64,000 nt of DNA from JALHST01 sp038316335 (GCA_038316335.1 JBBQAM010000001.1:1-64000); one strand, 5' to 3'. Shown: positions 8,651 through 17,917, counted from the stretch's first letter. The notes: generated by a model from the letters alone, not told the origin. Program-made: numbers and translations.

Positions 8651-10519
8651 ATGATAAAAGCGAATGTTGTATGCAGTATACTACTTTTGCTTGTTGCTTG
8701 TAAACAGGAAAAAATAGAAGTAACTAAAATGGTGCAAAACAAAAAAGAAAAGAAAAAGGAAGTAGTCTATCAGGTCTTCACAAGGCTTTTCGGAAATACC
8801 AATACCACCAACACCCCTTGGGGTACCTTGGAAGAAAACGGAGTTGGCAAATTTTCCGATTTTTCGCTAAAAGCACTACGCGAAATTAAGGATTTAGGCG
8901 TCACGTATATATGGTATACCGGTGTTCCTCATCATGCCCTTGTTACCGATTATTCGAAATATGGTATCTCTAATGATGACCCCAATGTTGTTAAAGGTCG
9001 TGCCGGATCCCCCTATGCCGTTAAGGATTATTACAACGTTAATCCAGATCTAGCAATAGATCCGGCCAATAGATTGAAAGAGTTTAAGGAACTTTTGGCC
9101 CGTTCCCATAAAGTTGGGTTAAAAGTACTCATCGATATCGTTCCGAATCACGTCGCCCGCAAGTATGAAGGCAAATCAACTCCGGTCGGTTTTGAACCTT
9201 TTGGCGCTTCCGATGATGCATCTATTGAATATCTTCGCGACAATAATTTCTATTACATCCCGAACACCCAATTTGAAGTGCCTATCTGGCAGCATGGGTA
9301 TCGGCCTTTAGGAGGGGTAAATGTGCCAAACTTCATTGGCCAGTTTCACGAGAACCCAGCGAAATGGACCGGGAATGGATCGCGTTTGGCCCGACCCGAT
9401 ATGAACGACTGGTATGAGACCGTAAAAATCAATTATGGGGTACGCCCCGATGGTTCCTATGATTTCGATTTGCTCCCTGAAGGATTTGAAGCGAAGGGTT
9501 TTAAAGAACATTATCAATTTTGGGCTGATAAGGATGTGCCGAGTTCTTGGGTAAAATTTAAGGATATCGCCATTTACTGGCTTCAGCTTGGAGTAGATGG
9601 TTTTCGGTTTGATATGGCCGAGATGGTGCCTGTTGAATTCTGGAGCTATATGAATTCGCATATTAAAATGAAAAATTCGGAGGCGTTTCTCTTAGCTGAG
9701 GTATATAACCCACAGCTGTACAGGGATTATATCTTTAAAGGGAAAATGGATTATCTCTATGACAAGGTCGAATTTTATGATTCATTAAAGCATATTATGC
9801 AAGGCCATGGATGGACCGACCACATGCCCAAAGTGCAAGAAGGGATGCAGGATATCGAGCATCATATGCTCCATTTTTTGGAGAACCACGATGAACAACG
9901 CATTGCAAGCCCTGATTTTGCAGGGGATGCCCGAATTGGCATGCCCGCAATGGTGGTTTCGGCGACTATTGGTACCTCGCCGACCATGATTTATTTCGGC
10001 CAGGAAGTTGGGGAGCCTGCCAAGGAAAATGCAGGTTTTGGGAGCCCAACGAGAACATCGATTTTTGATTATATCGGCGTCCCAAACCATCAAAGGTGGG
10101 TAAATGATAAAAAATTCGATGGGGGCCAATTATCAGAAGAGGAAAGGACCCTTCGTGATTTCTATAAGCGGCTCTTAAACTTTACGATAAACAGCGAAGC
10201 TTTGATGGGGGAATATCGAGATATCCACTATTTTAACAGAGAACGCACACAAAACTACAATCATCGCGTATTGTCATTTGTACGTTGGTCACAAAATGAG
10301 AAACTCATAGTCATTAGTAATTTTGATACAGATCAACGTTACAGTTTCGAATTACTGGTACCTTCCGATATTATTCGTCTCTGGGAACTAAAGGACGGCA
10401 CCTATACTATGACCGATGCACTTTATGGGAGTGCGGGAGGATTTCGTGTCGAAGACGGACTTGGAAAAACAACTATTACAATCGAACCCTTACAATCGTA
10501 TCTCTTTAAACTTCAATAA
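8651..10519 (+). CDS. GH13 alpha-amylase-family lipoprotein
   Basis: This 622-residue enzyme hydrolyses or transglycosylates alpha-1,4/1,6-glucans. The ATG at 8651 was chosen because it gives a lipoprotein signal ending in LLVAC followed by KQEK; the frame is open upstream but lacks sense as a leader. All four GH13 conserved regions are present: DIVPNH (about 161), GFRFDMAE with the nucleophile Asp (about 320), LLAEVY with the acid/base Glu (about 348) and ENHDEQR (about 412). A C-terminal beta-sandwich follows. The protein should be membrane-anchored in the periplasm or on the surface and release maltose for the importer and GH65. The exact subfamily (amylase, neopullulanase or glucosidase) cannot be settled from motifs alone. 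Confidence 0.93.
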   Translation: MIKANVVCSILLLLVACKQEKIEVTKMVQNKKEKKKEVVYQVFTRLFGNTNTTNTPWGTLEENGVGKFSDFSLKALREIKDLGVTYIWYTGVPHHALVTDYSKYGISNDDPNVVKGRAGSPYAVKDYYNVNPDLAIDPANRLKEFKELLARSHKVGLKVLIDIVPNHVARKYEGKSTPVGFEPFGASDDASIEYLRDNNFYYIPNTQFEVPIWQHGYRPLGGVNVPNFIGQFHENPAKWTGNGSRLARPDMNDWYETVKINYGVRPDGSYDFDLLPEGFEAKGFKEHYQFWADKDVPSSWVKFKDIAIYWLQLGVDGFRFDMAEMVPVEFWSYMNSHIKMKNSEAFLLAEVYNPQLYRDYIFKGKMDYLYDKVEFYDSLKHIMQGHGWTDHMPKVQEGMQDIEHHMLHFLENHDEQRIASPDFAGDARIGMPAMVVSATIGTSPTMIYFGQEVGEPAKENAGFGSPTRTSIFDYIGVPNHQRWVNDKKFDGGQLSEEERTLRDFYKRLLNFTINSEALMGEYRDIHYFNRERTQNYNHRVLSFVRWSQNEKLIVISNFDTDQRYSFELLVPSDIIRLWELKDGTYTMTDALYGSAGGFRVEDGLGKTTITIEPLQSYLFKLQ

Positions 10520-10521
10520 AA

Positions 10522-10546
10522 AAGGCCTTGGGGATTCCAAGACCTT
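10522..10546. terminator. Bidirectional terminator between GH13 and the membrane-protein gene
   Basis: AAGGCCTTGG pairs with CCAAGACCTT around a 5-base loop, with one mismatch. An A-run on the left gives a T-run for minus-strand transcripts, so it best terminates the leftward gene ending at 10575. It may also end the GH13 transcript. Confidence 0.7.
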
Positions 10547-10574
10547 GAATTACTTCCATTCGTCATGAAGTCAT

Positions 10575-10997
10575 TTAGGCACTTTTAGGGGCGGTCGCCT
10601 TGTAGACCAGTGCGATAACGGCACCAATGATACCATAAAATATGACTTCAACGACACCATTTACCAAGGTGCCGGTCATATCCATTAGTCCCATAAGGGC
10701 ATAATTGAGCAAACCGATGCCAAATCCTATAAATAGGCCGATCCAAGCCCCATATTGAAAGCCATCGGTTGCGCTGTGATGACCCCTGGCCCATTTACCA
10801 TAAATCGAGCTTAAGGCAAAGGCGGCAATAAGGTTGCTCACGGCGATCAAGCCGATATTCATTTCTTCGACCATAATAGATTTCAAGGTATGGCCTTCGA
10901 AAAAATCGGCCAAAAGGAATTCCCAAATGCCGTAACCCAGTAAAAACATGACCGCAAAACCGGCCAAGGTCGCAAGTAAATTTTGTTTTGTAAACAT
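10575..10997 (-). CDS. Four-helix integral membrane protein of unknown function (DUF1761-like)
   Basis: The protein of about 140 residues has four hydrophobic segments: LLATLAGFAVMFLLGYGIW, IGLIAVSNLIAAFALSSIY, a Gly-rich AWIGLFIGFGIGLLNYALM and VEVIFYGIIGAVIALVYK. A short soluble loop (WARGHHSATDGFQ) lies between helices two and three. The ATG at 10997 is preferred over one ten codons upstream because it starts at the usual MFTKQN-type N-terminus of such proteins. The pattern resembles DUF1761 proteins, whose role is not known. It is a single gene with its own terminator and shares no operon with its neighbours. Confidence 0.75.
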   Translation of the reverse strand: MFTKQNLLATLAGFAVMFLLGYGIWEFLLADFFEGHTLKSIMVEEMNIGLIAVSNLIAAFALSSIYGKWARGHHSATDGFQYGAWIGLFIGFGIGLLNYALMGLMDMTGTLVNGVVEVIFYGIIGAVIALVYKATAPKSA

Positions 10998-11298
10998 AAT
11001 TTGGATATTTAGTGGTTGTTGATGCACTAAATATAATTAAAAAATTAAGAGTTTCAACAACAATTAATTTCTATTATACTGAAAAACAATATATTATAAA
11101 TTCATATGCCAATGAATCCAGCTTTCAAAACTAGAATTTTCAATTTCCTAGATAGGGTAAGGGGTTGTATCTTTGGCAATACTATTAATCGATTTTTCAA
11201 AAAAGCCCGCACAATTAGGGCTACCGCTTAAAATAGGGTATGTGTAAATTAACATGCTGAAACTAGGCCAAGTCAAACAAACCAAATTGTAGCATCCT
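10998..11298. other. AT-rich intergenic region upstream of the phosphodiesterase gene
   Basis: This roughly 300-base region contains TATCTTTG (11168-11175), a match to the TAnnTTTG -7 element about 125 bases before the downstream start but without a -33 partner. A 41-codon basic reading frame at 11106-11231 overlaps that motif and resembles nothing I recognise. Confidence 0.4.
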
Positions 11299-12054
11299 AT
11301 GAGATTTTCTTTTAAACTTTCGATTATAATTCTTTCTTTAATTTTTGTACAAAGCTGCAGCAAAATGGATAAACCATTGATTATTGGGCATCGTGGTGCC
11401 ATGGGGCACGAAACTGAAAATACATTGGCTTCTATTCAAAAGGCAATTGACATGGGTGTAGATATGGTCGAAATAGATGTCTTCAATATTGCTAGTGGTG
11501 AAACAGTTGTGTTTCATGATGAGCGTGTCGAACGTCTTACCAATGGGGGAGGCAAAATCGAAGAATACAGTATCGTCGATTTGAAGAAACTAACTTTAGA
11601 TGGCAATTATAAGATTCCGATATTACAGGATGTATTGAAGCTCATCGACCACAGCGTGCGACTCAACATCGAACTAAAGGGGGCCGATACGGCCAATCGG
11701 GTAAACCACATAACTGCGTATTATATTAAAGAAAAGGGTTGGGCGTTGAAAGATTTCCTGATTTCAAGTTTTAAGTGGGATGAACTTAAGGCTATTCGGG
11801 ATTTGAATAAAACTATCCCCATCGCCATTTTAACCGAAGAAGACCCTCTGGAGGCCCTACAGATAGCCGAGCAACTTCACGCAGAATCGATCAATCCCAA
11901 ATTTGAAAGTTTAAATCAGGAAATCGTGGATAAGATTCATGACGAAGGGTTCAAGGTGTATACTTGGACAGTCAATGATCCAAAGAATATAGCTTTGGCC
12001 AAAGAATGGGGTGTTGACGGTATAATTACCAACTATCCCGAAAGGGTCAAATAA
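11299..12054 (+). CDS. Glycerophosphodiester phosphodiesterase lipoprotein
   Basis: This enzyme hydrolyses glycerophosphodiesters to glycerol 3-phosphate and an alcohol. The 251-residue protein has a lipoprotein signal ending in VQSC and the GDPD core: IGHRGAMGHETENT (catalytic His and metal-binding Glu), VEIDV and VFHDERVERLTNG with the second His. It also has ELKG, and the C-terminal YTWTVND and DGIITNYP elements. It belongs to the short bacterial UgpQ-like class. Its stop overlaps the ATG of the flavoprotein gene by one base (TAATG), so the pair is translationally coupled, although no functional link is known. Confidence 0.92.
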   Translation: MRFSFKLSIIILSLIFVQSCSKMDKPLIIGHRGAMGHETENTLASIQKAIDMGVDMVEIDVFNIASGETVVFHDERVERLTNGGGKIEEYSIVDLKKLTLDGNYKIPILQDVLKLIDHSVRLNIELKGADTANRVNHITAYYIKEKGWALKDFLISSFKWDELKAIRDLNKTIPIAILTEEDPLEALQIAEQLHAESINPKFESLNQEIVDKIHDEGFKVYTWTVNDPKNIALAKEWGVDGIITNYPERVK

Positions 12055-13343
12055 TGTTTGATGTAATCATTGTAGGTGGAGGTGCGGCTGGCTTTTATGC
12101 GGCCATACATATTGCCGAGGCCGATCCAAACCTCTCGATTGCTATACTCGAACGTGGTAATGAGGTATTGGGAAAGGTTAAGGTCTCTGGAGGAGGTAGA
12201 TGCAATGTTACCCATGCAGAATTCGATCCCCGTATTTTGGCGGCCAATTATCCAAGAGGGGGGAAGGAACTATTGGGACCTTTTCACACTCACTTTAGCG
12301 GGGATACCGTGGCATTTTTTGAGCAAAGGGGAATCGCCTTAAAAATTGAGGAAGACGGTCGCATGTTTCCTGTTTCAAATTCTTCGCAAACAATTATCGA
12401 TTTTTTTTTAAAGGAAACAGACCGCTTAGGCATTACGTTATTAAGACACAGTTCTGTGGTTGATTTTGCACCCATTGAAAAGGGGCAAGATATGCAAGAT
12501 CATGCAGGCTGGCGTGTACGATCGATCAAGAAGGTCTATCATGCGCGAAAACTGTTGATAACTACTGGCAGTAATCCTAAAATATGGGGAATCCTTGAAA
12601 GATTGGGGCATACCATAGAACCGCCAACACCTTCACTTTTTACATTCAATATAAAGGATGAACGTATTTTGGGAATACCAGGTATAAGCACCTATGCGAA
12701 CGTGAAAATCGTATCAAAGAAGCTTTTCAATCCCAAAATAACAATAAAATTGGCCAGTCAGGTTGCCGAGGAAACCATTTTGGAATCTGAAGGGCCTTTA
12801 CTTATTACCCACTGGGGAATGAGCGGTCCTGCCATTTTGAAATTGTCGGCCTGGGGTTCTAAAATACTAAACAAATTAAATTATAAATTCCTAGTTAAAA
12901 TAAATTGGCTCCCTGAATATCATGAGGCTGCGGTTTTTCAGCTATTAATGGAATTAAAGGAGGTGGCGGCTAAGAAAACCATTTTCAGAACAAAAGCCGT
13001 ATCAATACCAAGACGCTTGTGGACGAATTTGGTGAAGTATAGTGGTATCCCAGAAGAACTAAAATGGTCTGATGTTACCAAATTACAATTGCAAAACCTA
13101 GCAGACCAACTTACAAGTGGAATGTTTCAGGTTGATGGGAAGAGTACATTCAAAGAAGAGTTTGTAACTGCGGGTGGCGTGGTATTGAAGGAGATAAATT
13201 TCAAGACGTTCGAAAGCAAATTGTATCCCGATTTATTTTTTGCCGGCGAAGTCATTGATGTGGATGCCATAACAGGTGGCTTCAATTTTCAAAATGCCTG
13301 GACAAGCGGGTATATGGCGGCCCAAGCCATTGCAAACAATTGA
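12054..13343 (+). CDS. HI0933-like NAD(P)/FAD-dependent oxidoreductase
   Basis: This 429-residue flavoprotein has the N-terminal dinucleotide-binding motif VGGGAAGFYAA, the family signature GKVKVSGGGRCNVTH and the C-terminal FAD-contacting segment FFAGEVIDVDAITGGFNFQNAW. It also has THWGMSGPAIL in the inserted domain. These mark the HI0933/BaiN family of soluble flavoproteins. Some members act on bile acids or other unsaturated substrates, but most are uncharacterised. It starts inside the stop codon of the phosphodiesterase gene. The substrate cannot be named from the sequence. Confidence 0.88.
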   Translation: MFDVIIVGGGAAGFYAAIHIAEADPNLSIAILERGNEVLGKVKVSGGGRCNVTHAEFDPRILAANYPRGGKELLGPFHTHFSGDTVAFFEQRGIALKIEEDGRMFPVSNSSQTIIDFFLKETDRLGITLLRHSSVVDFAPIEKGQDMQDHAGWRVRSIKKVYHARKLLITTGSNPKIWGILERLGHTIEPPTPSLFTFNIKDERILGIPGISTYANVKIVSKKLFNPKITIKLASQVAEETILESEGPLLITHWGMSGPAILKLSAWGSKILNKLNYKFLVKINWLPEYHEAAVFQLLMELKEVAAKKTIFRTKAVSIPRRLWTNLVKYSGIPEELKWSDVTKLQLQNLADQLTSGMFQVDGKSTFKEEFVTAGGVVLKEINFKTFESKLYPDLFFAGEVIDVDAITGGFNFQNAWTSGYMAAQAIANN

Positions 13344-13436
13344 TTTATGGGTATTAAAACTTGATAAAAACAACGAAAGAAGCGAGCAGAACCAATAGTG
13401 GGGTATCGGTGAAAGGCAACCAAAAAATGAATCTGT

Positions 13437-13910
13437 TCAATTCAGTTCCCAAATTTTATAATTGAGTAGGGCGGCAAAACATACCCATAAAAGGTAGGGT
13501 ACGAGCAAGTAGGCTGCTACCGAGCTGACTACTTTAAACCATTTGATTGTTAAGACCAACACAACGATTAAGGCAAGAATGATGAGTAGACCCCAAAATG
13601 GTTGTTTGAGACCAAAAAAGACGATGCTCCACATCGCATTTAAGAGGAGTTGAAAACAAAAGTGATACAGGGCCGTTTTTACCCAACTATGATAAATGCC
13701 CCTGGCCCAAACAATGCCGGCCGAAATCCCCATCATTATATAAAGTACCAACCATACAGGCGCAAAAATGGCATTGGGAGGATTAAAGCTTGGTTTGTTC
13801 AATTGCATATACCAACCATTGATAGCGCTTTGAGTTGCAAAGCCAGAGAGAAACCCAATGATCATGCAAATACTTACGGCCATGGAAATATAGGTCAGTT
13901 TGTTTTTCAA
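13437..13910 (-). CDS. tspO: TspO/MBR-family tryptophan-rich membrane protein
   Basis: The 157-residue protein has five membrane helices and the TspO signatures LNKPSFNPPNAIFAPVW and LYIMMGISAGIVW. It also has LLLNAMWSIVFFGLKQP, and the C-terminal helix carries W and Y residues. TspO proteins bind porphyrins and related ligands and influence tetrapyrrole handling or stress responses. It is a single minus-strand gene between the flavoprotein gene and the mevalonate genes. Confidence 0.9.
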   Translation of the reverse strand: MKNKLTYISMAVSICMIIGFLSGFATQSAINGWYMQLNKPSFNPPNAIFAPVWLVLYIMMGISAGIVWARGIYHSWVKTALYHFCFQLLLNAMWSIVFFGLKQPFWGLLIILALIVVLVLTIKWFKVVSSVAAYLLVPYLLWVCFAALLNYKIWELN

Positions 13911-13980
13911 AATAGTTTGTGTATAAGCTCTAAAATAAGGATTTAATTTGATTTCAGACTACGGAAAACTTCGTAAAAAC

Positions 13981-13988
13981 TATCTTTG
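13981..13988 (+). promoter_or_regulatory. Candidate -7 element for mvaD
   Basis: TATCTTTG matches TAnnTTTG 17 bases before the mvaD ATG. The nearest upstream TTTG is about 30 bases away, so the -33 element is weak. Confidence 0.45.
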
Positions 13989-14005
13989 TCAAAATTGCGA
14001 CTTCG

Positions 14006-15088
14006 ATGACGGAAAATGATTTTGTGCCTTCGGCGTATGCCCATTTAATACCTGGGGGTTCTGTGACATGGAAGGCTCCCAGTAACATTGCCTTGATTAA
14101 ATATTGGGGAAAGACCAAGACTCAAATACCTGCAAATCCGTCAATTAGTTTTACGCTTGATGGCTGTGCCACCACGACTACGTTGAACTATCGAAAAATG
14201 TCCCTACCAAATAGCTCTTTTTCTTTTGAGATTTGGTTCGAGGGTTCGCCAAAGAAAGAATTCAAGCCGAAAATCGAAACTTTTTTCAAAAGAATCGAGA
14301 GGTATCTGCCCTTTTTAAAGCAGTATCATTTTACGATTGAAACTTCCAATTCATTTCCGCATAGTAGCGGAATAGCATCGTCAGCGAGTGGAATGGCCGC
14401 TTTGGCACTTTGCCTGATGGATCTTGAGAGACAGCTTAGTCCTGCAATGGATCTTGGCTTTTTTATCAAAAAGGCTTCCTTTATAGCAAGGTTGGGTTCT
14501 GGAAGTGCATCTCGAAGCATTGAAGGTTCATTGGTACATTGGGGCGTCCATAAAGATATTGCTGGTAGTAGTAATCTATATGCTATAAAATATCCGTTTC
14601 AGTTACATTCGATTTTTAAGGACTTTAACGATACTATTTTATTGGTAAACGAAGGAGAAAAGCAGGTAAGTAGCACGGTAGGCCATGATCTTATGCAGGG
14701 TCATCCTTTTGCGGATCGACGTTTTGCCCAAGCCTATGACACTATTTCGAAAATGCAAGAAGTTTTTGCCTCGGGGGATCTTGCCGAATTTATAGCTATC
14801 GTTGAAAGTGAGGCCTTGACATTGCATGCGATGATGATGACTAGCAGGCCTTATTACCTACTTATGAAGCCAAATACACTTTCGATTATCGAAAAGATAT
14901 GGGAATTTCGAAAAAAATCGAATAGCCATCTTTGTTTTACCTTGGATGCCGGTGCAAACGTCCATCTTTTGTACCCGGAGAACGAAAAAGGGAAGGTGAT
15001 TCAATTTATTAAGGATGAGTTGGTTGTATATTGTGAAAACGGGCACTATATTTGCGATAGAATTGGATTGGGTGCGCAAAAAATGTAA
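14006..15088 (+). CDS. mvaD: Diphosphomevalonate decarboxylase
   Basis: This enzyme converts mevalonate 5-diphosphate to isopentenyl diphosphate, with ATP use and loss of CO2. The 360-residue GHMP-fold protein has the family landmarks SNIALIKYWGK near the N-terminus, the phosphate-binding loop PHSSGIASSASGMAAL, LGSGSASRS with substrate contacts and the C-terminal CFTLDAGANVHLL. It heads a four-gene plus-strand run with mevalonate kinase, a UbiA prenyltransferase and a pseudouridine synthase. With HMG-CoA reductase at 54.7 kb it shows that this organism makes isoprenoids by the mevalonate route, as known for Flavobacteriia. Confidence 0.95.
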   Translation: MTENDFVPSAYAHLIPGGSVTWKAPSNIALIKYWGKTKTQIPANPSISFTLDGCATTTTLNYRKMSLPNSSFSFEIWFEGSPKKEFKPKIETFFKRIERYLPFLKQYHFTIETSNSFPHSSGIASSASGMAALALCLMDLERQLSPAMDLGFFIKKASFIARLGSGSASRSIEGSLVHWGVHKDIAGSSNLYAIKYPFQLHSIFKDFNDTILLVNEGEKQVSSTVGHDLMQGHPFADRRFAQAYDTISKMQEVFASGDLAEFIAIVESEALTLHAMMMTSRPYYLLMKPNTLSIIEKIWEFRKKSNSHLCFTLDAGANVHLLYPENEKGKVIQFIKDELVVYCENGHYICDRIGLGAQKM

Positions 15089-15098
15089 TTTTTAGATT

Positions 15099-15106
15099 TA
15101 CTTTTG
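15099..15106 (+). promoter_or_regulatory. Candidate -7 element for the mevalonate kinase gene
   Basis: TACTTTTG matches TAnnTTTG 44 bases before the ATG at 15151. A clear -33 element at the usual spacing is not seen, so this is tentative. Confidence 0.35.
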
Positions 15107-15150
15107 TCCAATAGATATTCTTTACGTTGTTCAAAACCACTGGTTAAATA

Positions 15151-16089
15151 ATGAATGGACCTTTATTTTATTCAAAAATCCTTCTATTTGGGGAGTATGG
15201 GATTATCAAAGATTCCAAAGGACTCTCCATTCCTTATAATTTTTTTAAAGGGGCTTTGAAAACCGATGAAATATCATCGGAGACCGCAAAAAAATCAAAT
15301 AGTAACTTGCGGGAATTCGTAGGATACCTCGAAATTGTACATAAGAATAGCCCAGAACTATTTTCCCTTGATTTTGGGGCTTTAAAGAGCGATGTTCAGG
15401 CAGGCATGTATTTTGACAGCTCTATCCCACAGGGATATGGAGTAGGAAGTAGCGGCGCATTGGTGGCTGCTATTTATGACAAATATGCGCAAGACAAAAT
15501 CACCGTATTGGAGAACCTGACTAGGGAAAAACTACTGCGATTGAAGAAAATATTTGGAAAAATGGAATCATTTTTTCATGGAAAATCTTCTGGATTAGAT
15601 CCCTTAAACAGTTATTTAAGTCTTCCCATTCTGATAAATTCAAAGAATAATATCGAATCGACCAGCATCCCTTCGCAGAACCAAGCAGGAAAAGGTGCGG
15701 TCTTCTTGTTAGATAGCGGTTCTATTGGCGAAACTGCCCCTATGGTGCAGTTGTTCATGGAAAAAATGAAACATGAAGGCTTTCGAAATATGTTAAAAAA
15801 TCAGTTTATAAAACATACCGATGCGTGTGTTGAGGATTTTGTCAACGGAAATATAAAATCACTTTTTGGCAATTTGAAGCAATTGTCCCATGTTGTGCTT
15901 GATAATTTTAAACCCATGATCCCCCCAAAGTTCCATCAATTATGGCAGCAAGGCATCGAAACCAATGACTATTATTTAAAATTGTGTGGCTCGGGAGGTG
16001 GTGGTTATATTCTAGGATTCACCCAAGATTTTGACAAGGCCAAAAAAGCATTGAAAGAATATAGCTTGGAAGTGGTTTACAACTTCTAA
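15151..16089 (+). CDS. Mevalonate kinase-type GHMP kinase
   Basis: This 312-residue kinase should phosphorylate mevalonate. It has the GHMP N-terminal segment KILLFGEYGIIKDSKGL, the ATP-phosphate loop PQGYGVGSSGALVAA (about 88-102), the substrate motif GKSSGLDPLNSYLS and the C-terminal CGSGGGGYILGF. The Lys/Glu/Asp positions expected for mevalonate kinases appear present. It follows mvaD by 62 bases and precedes the prenyltransferase gene by 14 bases. Mevalonate kinase is favoured over phosphomevalonate kinase because of the KILLFGEY start and SSGLDP motif, but the two families are close and only an assay or careful phylogeny would separate them. Confidence 0.85.
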   Translation: MNGPLFYSKILLFGEYGIIKDSKGLSIPYNFFKGALKTDEISSETAKKSNSNLREFVGYLEIVHKNSPELFSLDFGALKSDVQAGMYFDSSIPQGYGVGSSGALVAAIYDKYAQDKITVLENLTREKLLRLKKIFGKMESFFHGKSSGLDPLNSYLSLPILINSKNNIESTSIPSQNQAGKGAVFLLDSGSIGETAPMVQLFMEKMKHEGFRNMLKNQFIKHTDACVEDFVNGNIKSLFGNLKQLSHVVLDNFKPMIPPKFHQLWQQGIETNDYYLKLCGSGGGGYILGFTQDFDKAKKALKEYSLEVVYNF

Positions 16090-16103
16090 TTACTACATAG
16101 CAC

Positions 16104-17009
16104 ATGCTGAGTAGAAAAAACAAACTACTACTGCTAAAGTTTTTGAGTTTGTTCTCTGTGGTGCGCGGGTACAATATCTTGATTATTGTCCTTGCCCAAT
16201 ATTTGGCTTCTATTTACATTTTAGCACCTCACTTACCCCTACGCCGGATTGTTTTTGACTTGAATTTATTCTGTATCGTTTTGGCCACTGCCTTTGTTAT
16301 TGCAGGCGGGTATATCATCAATAATTTTTACGATGCCGAAAAAGACCTTATCAATAAACCAAGAAAGAGCATGTTGGATCGGTTGGTCAGCCAACGATTC
16401 AAATTGTCAACCTATTTTGTACTAAATCTATTGGCCGTTTTTGTGGCCAGTTCGGTTTCTTTTAAGGCCGTGTTGTTTTTCTCGTCCTATATTTTCGGGA
16501 TATGGTTCTATTCCCACAAGCTAAAGAAGGTTCCCTTTGTGGGAAATATTGTATCGGCAACCTTGGCAATTGCCCCTTTCTTTGCGGTATTTGTATATTA
16601 TAAAAATTTTGATTCAGTCATTTTTGTTCATGCCATCTTCCTGTTTTTATTGATATTGGCCCGGGAATTGATTAAAGACCTTGAAAATATCGCAGGGGAT
16701 CTGGCGCAGAATTATAAGACCATTCCGATACTTTATGGCGCACGATTTTCTAAGATCTGCATTAGTATTTTGGTTATTCTTACACTACTGCCTGCGCTTC
16801 TCCTTATCAACTATTTTGATATTGGCTATATGTATCTTTATTTTTTGGCAGCTGTGGTTCTCTTGATATTGTTCCTGATAATCCTATGGAATTCAAGGAC
16901 CAAAATGCACTATGTGGGCCTACATAATATCCTTAAAATGATCATCGTTGTAGGTGTATTCAGTATTCTCTTAATAAATATCGATTTGGTTCTCAACCGA
17001 ATTTTGTAA
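16104..17009 (+). CDS. UbiA-family prenyltransferase (geranylgeranylglycerol-phosphate transferase-like)
   Basis: This 301-residue integral membrane enzyme transfers a prenyl chain to an acceptor. It has about eight or nine helices and both Asp-rich prenyl-diphosphate motifs: NNFYDAEKDLINKP (NxxxDxxxD, about 73-86) and the second loop KDLENIAGDLAQNYKT. Homologues in flavobacteria are commonly named geranylgeranylglycerol-phosphate geranylgeranyltransferase after an archaeal lipid enzyme, but the acceptor in these bacteria is not established from sequence. Its place directly after two mevalonate genes supports an isoprenoid role. Menaquinone-type or other lipid substrates remain possible. Confidence 0.85.
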   Translation: MLSRKNKLLLLKFLSLFSVVRGYNILIIVLAQYLASIYILAPHLPLRRIVFDLNLFCIVLATAFVIAGGYIINNFYDAEKDLINKPRKSMLDRLVSQRFKLSTYFVLNLLAVFVASSVSFKAVLFFSSYIFGIWFYSHKLKKVPFVGNIVSATLAIAPFFAVFVYYKNFDSVIFVHAIFLFLLILARELIKDLENIAGDLAQNYKTIPILYGARFSKICISILVILTLLPALLLINYFDIGYMYLYFLAAVVLLILFLIILWNSRTKMHYVGLHNILKMIIVVGVFSILLINIDLVLNRIL

Positions 17010-17052
17010 AACGAATACCAGCAATCAAGTGGTCTGATCCAATTTGCTTTGC

Positions 17053-17060
17053 TACCTTTG
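17053..17060 (+). promoter_or_regulatory. Candidate -7 element for the pseudouridine synthase gene
   Basis: TACCTTTG matches TAnnTTTG 14 bases before the ATG at 17075. This spacing is typical of short flavobacterial leaders. No clear TTG -33 element is seen. Confidence 0.4.
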
Positions 17061-17074
17061 CAAAAATATGCACT

Positions 17075-17917
17075 ATGGGCAGGTCAGATTCCAATAAGGA
17101 CAGCAAATCATCCGGAAACCGCGGAGGAGCCTTTCGAAAGAAAAGTTATGCCCGAGGCAATGCGCCGCTTCGCAAACGCTCGGAGCCCCAAAAACCTGCC
17201 AATCCAGATGTAATCCGTTTGAACAAATATGTTGCCAATTCAGGGGTTTGTTCCCGACGTGATGCCGACATTTACATTGCCGCCGGTAATATAACCGTGA
17301 ATGGCAAACCCGTTACCGAAATGGGCTATAAGGTAAAGTTGACCGATGAAGTCAAGTTCGACGGGCGCTTATTGAATCCTGAGAAAAAAGAATATGTACT
17401 CCTGAATAAACCAAAGGATTTTTCTACTACGGTGCGTGATGAAAAAGGACGTCGAAATGTGGCCGGACTCATTTCAAATGCATCGAAAGCTACGTTGCTG
17501 CCCATTGATAAAATGGACAAAAATGCGACAGGACTCCTATTGTTTACGAATGATGGGGATATGACCAAGCGATTAAAAGCTCCTAAAAACGGTTTGCGGA
17601 AAATTTATCATGTTGTCCTTGACAAAGAATTACGAAGTGCCGACCTGGTAAAGATCCAAGAAGGTATATTAATCGATGAAAAGCCGGTACGGGTGCAAGA
17701 TATTAGTTTTATTGACGACGCACCGAAACGTGAGGTAGGTATTGAAATCTTCAGCTCTAAAAATAAAGTCGTCGAGCGAATATTTGAACATCTTGAATAT
17801 GAGGTCGTTAAAATCGATAGGGTCGTTTACGGCGGACTTACCAAAAAAGACCTTCCAAGAGGCCACTGGCGCTACTTGACCGAACAGGAAGTCATAAATT
17901 TAGGAATGATAAAATAG
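17075..17917 (+). CDS. rRNA pseudouridine synthase (RsuA/RluB/E/F family)
   Basis: This enzyme isomerises a specific uridine in rRNA to pseudouridine. The 280-residue protein has a basic, Ser/Arg-rich N-terminal tail (about 1-45), an S4 RNA-binding domain (RLNKYVANSGVCSRRDADIYI, about 46-100) and the catalytic domain with DKMDKNATGLLLFTNDG. The usual GRLDxxTxGL motif is changed: Gly-Arg-Leu is Asp-Lys-Met here, but the catalytic Asp and the TGLL part are kept. It ends exactly where the convergent argH gene ends, with no gap. The target position on rRNA (RluB-like or RluF-like) cannot be decided. Confidence 0.9.
   Translation: MGRSDSNKDSKSSGNRGGAFRKKSYARGNAPLRKRSEPQKPANPDVIRLNKYVANSGVCSRRDADIYIAAGNITVNGKPVTEMGYKVKLTDEVKFDGRLLNPEKKEYVLLNKPKDFSTTVRDEKGRRNVAGLISNASKATLLPIDKMDKNATGLLLFTNDGDMTKRLKAPKNGLRKIYHVVLDKELRSADLVKIQEGILIDEKPVRVQDISFIDDAPKREVGIEIFSSKNKVVERIFEHLEYEVVKIDRVVYGGLTKKDLPRGHWRYLTEQEVINLGMIK

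Noticed and set aside
11106..11231. A 41-codon basic reading frame before the phosphodiesterase gene
   Set aside because: It has an ATG but no recognisable similarity, and it overlaps a possible promoter element.
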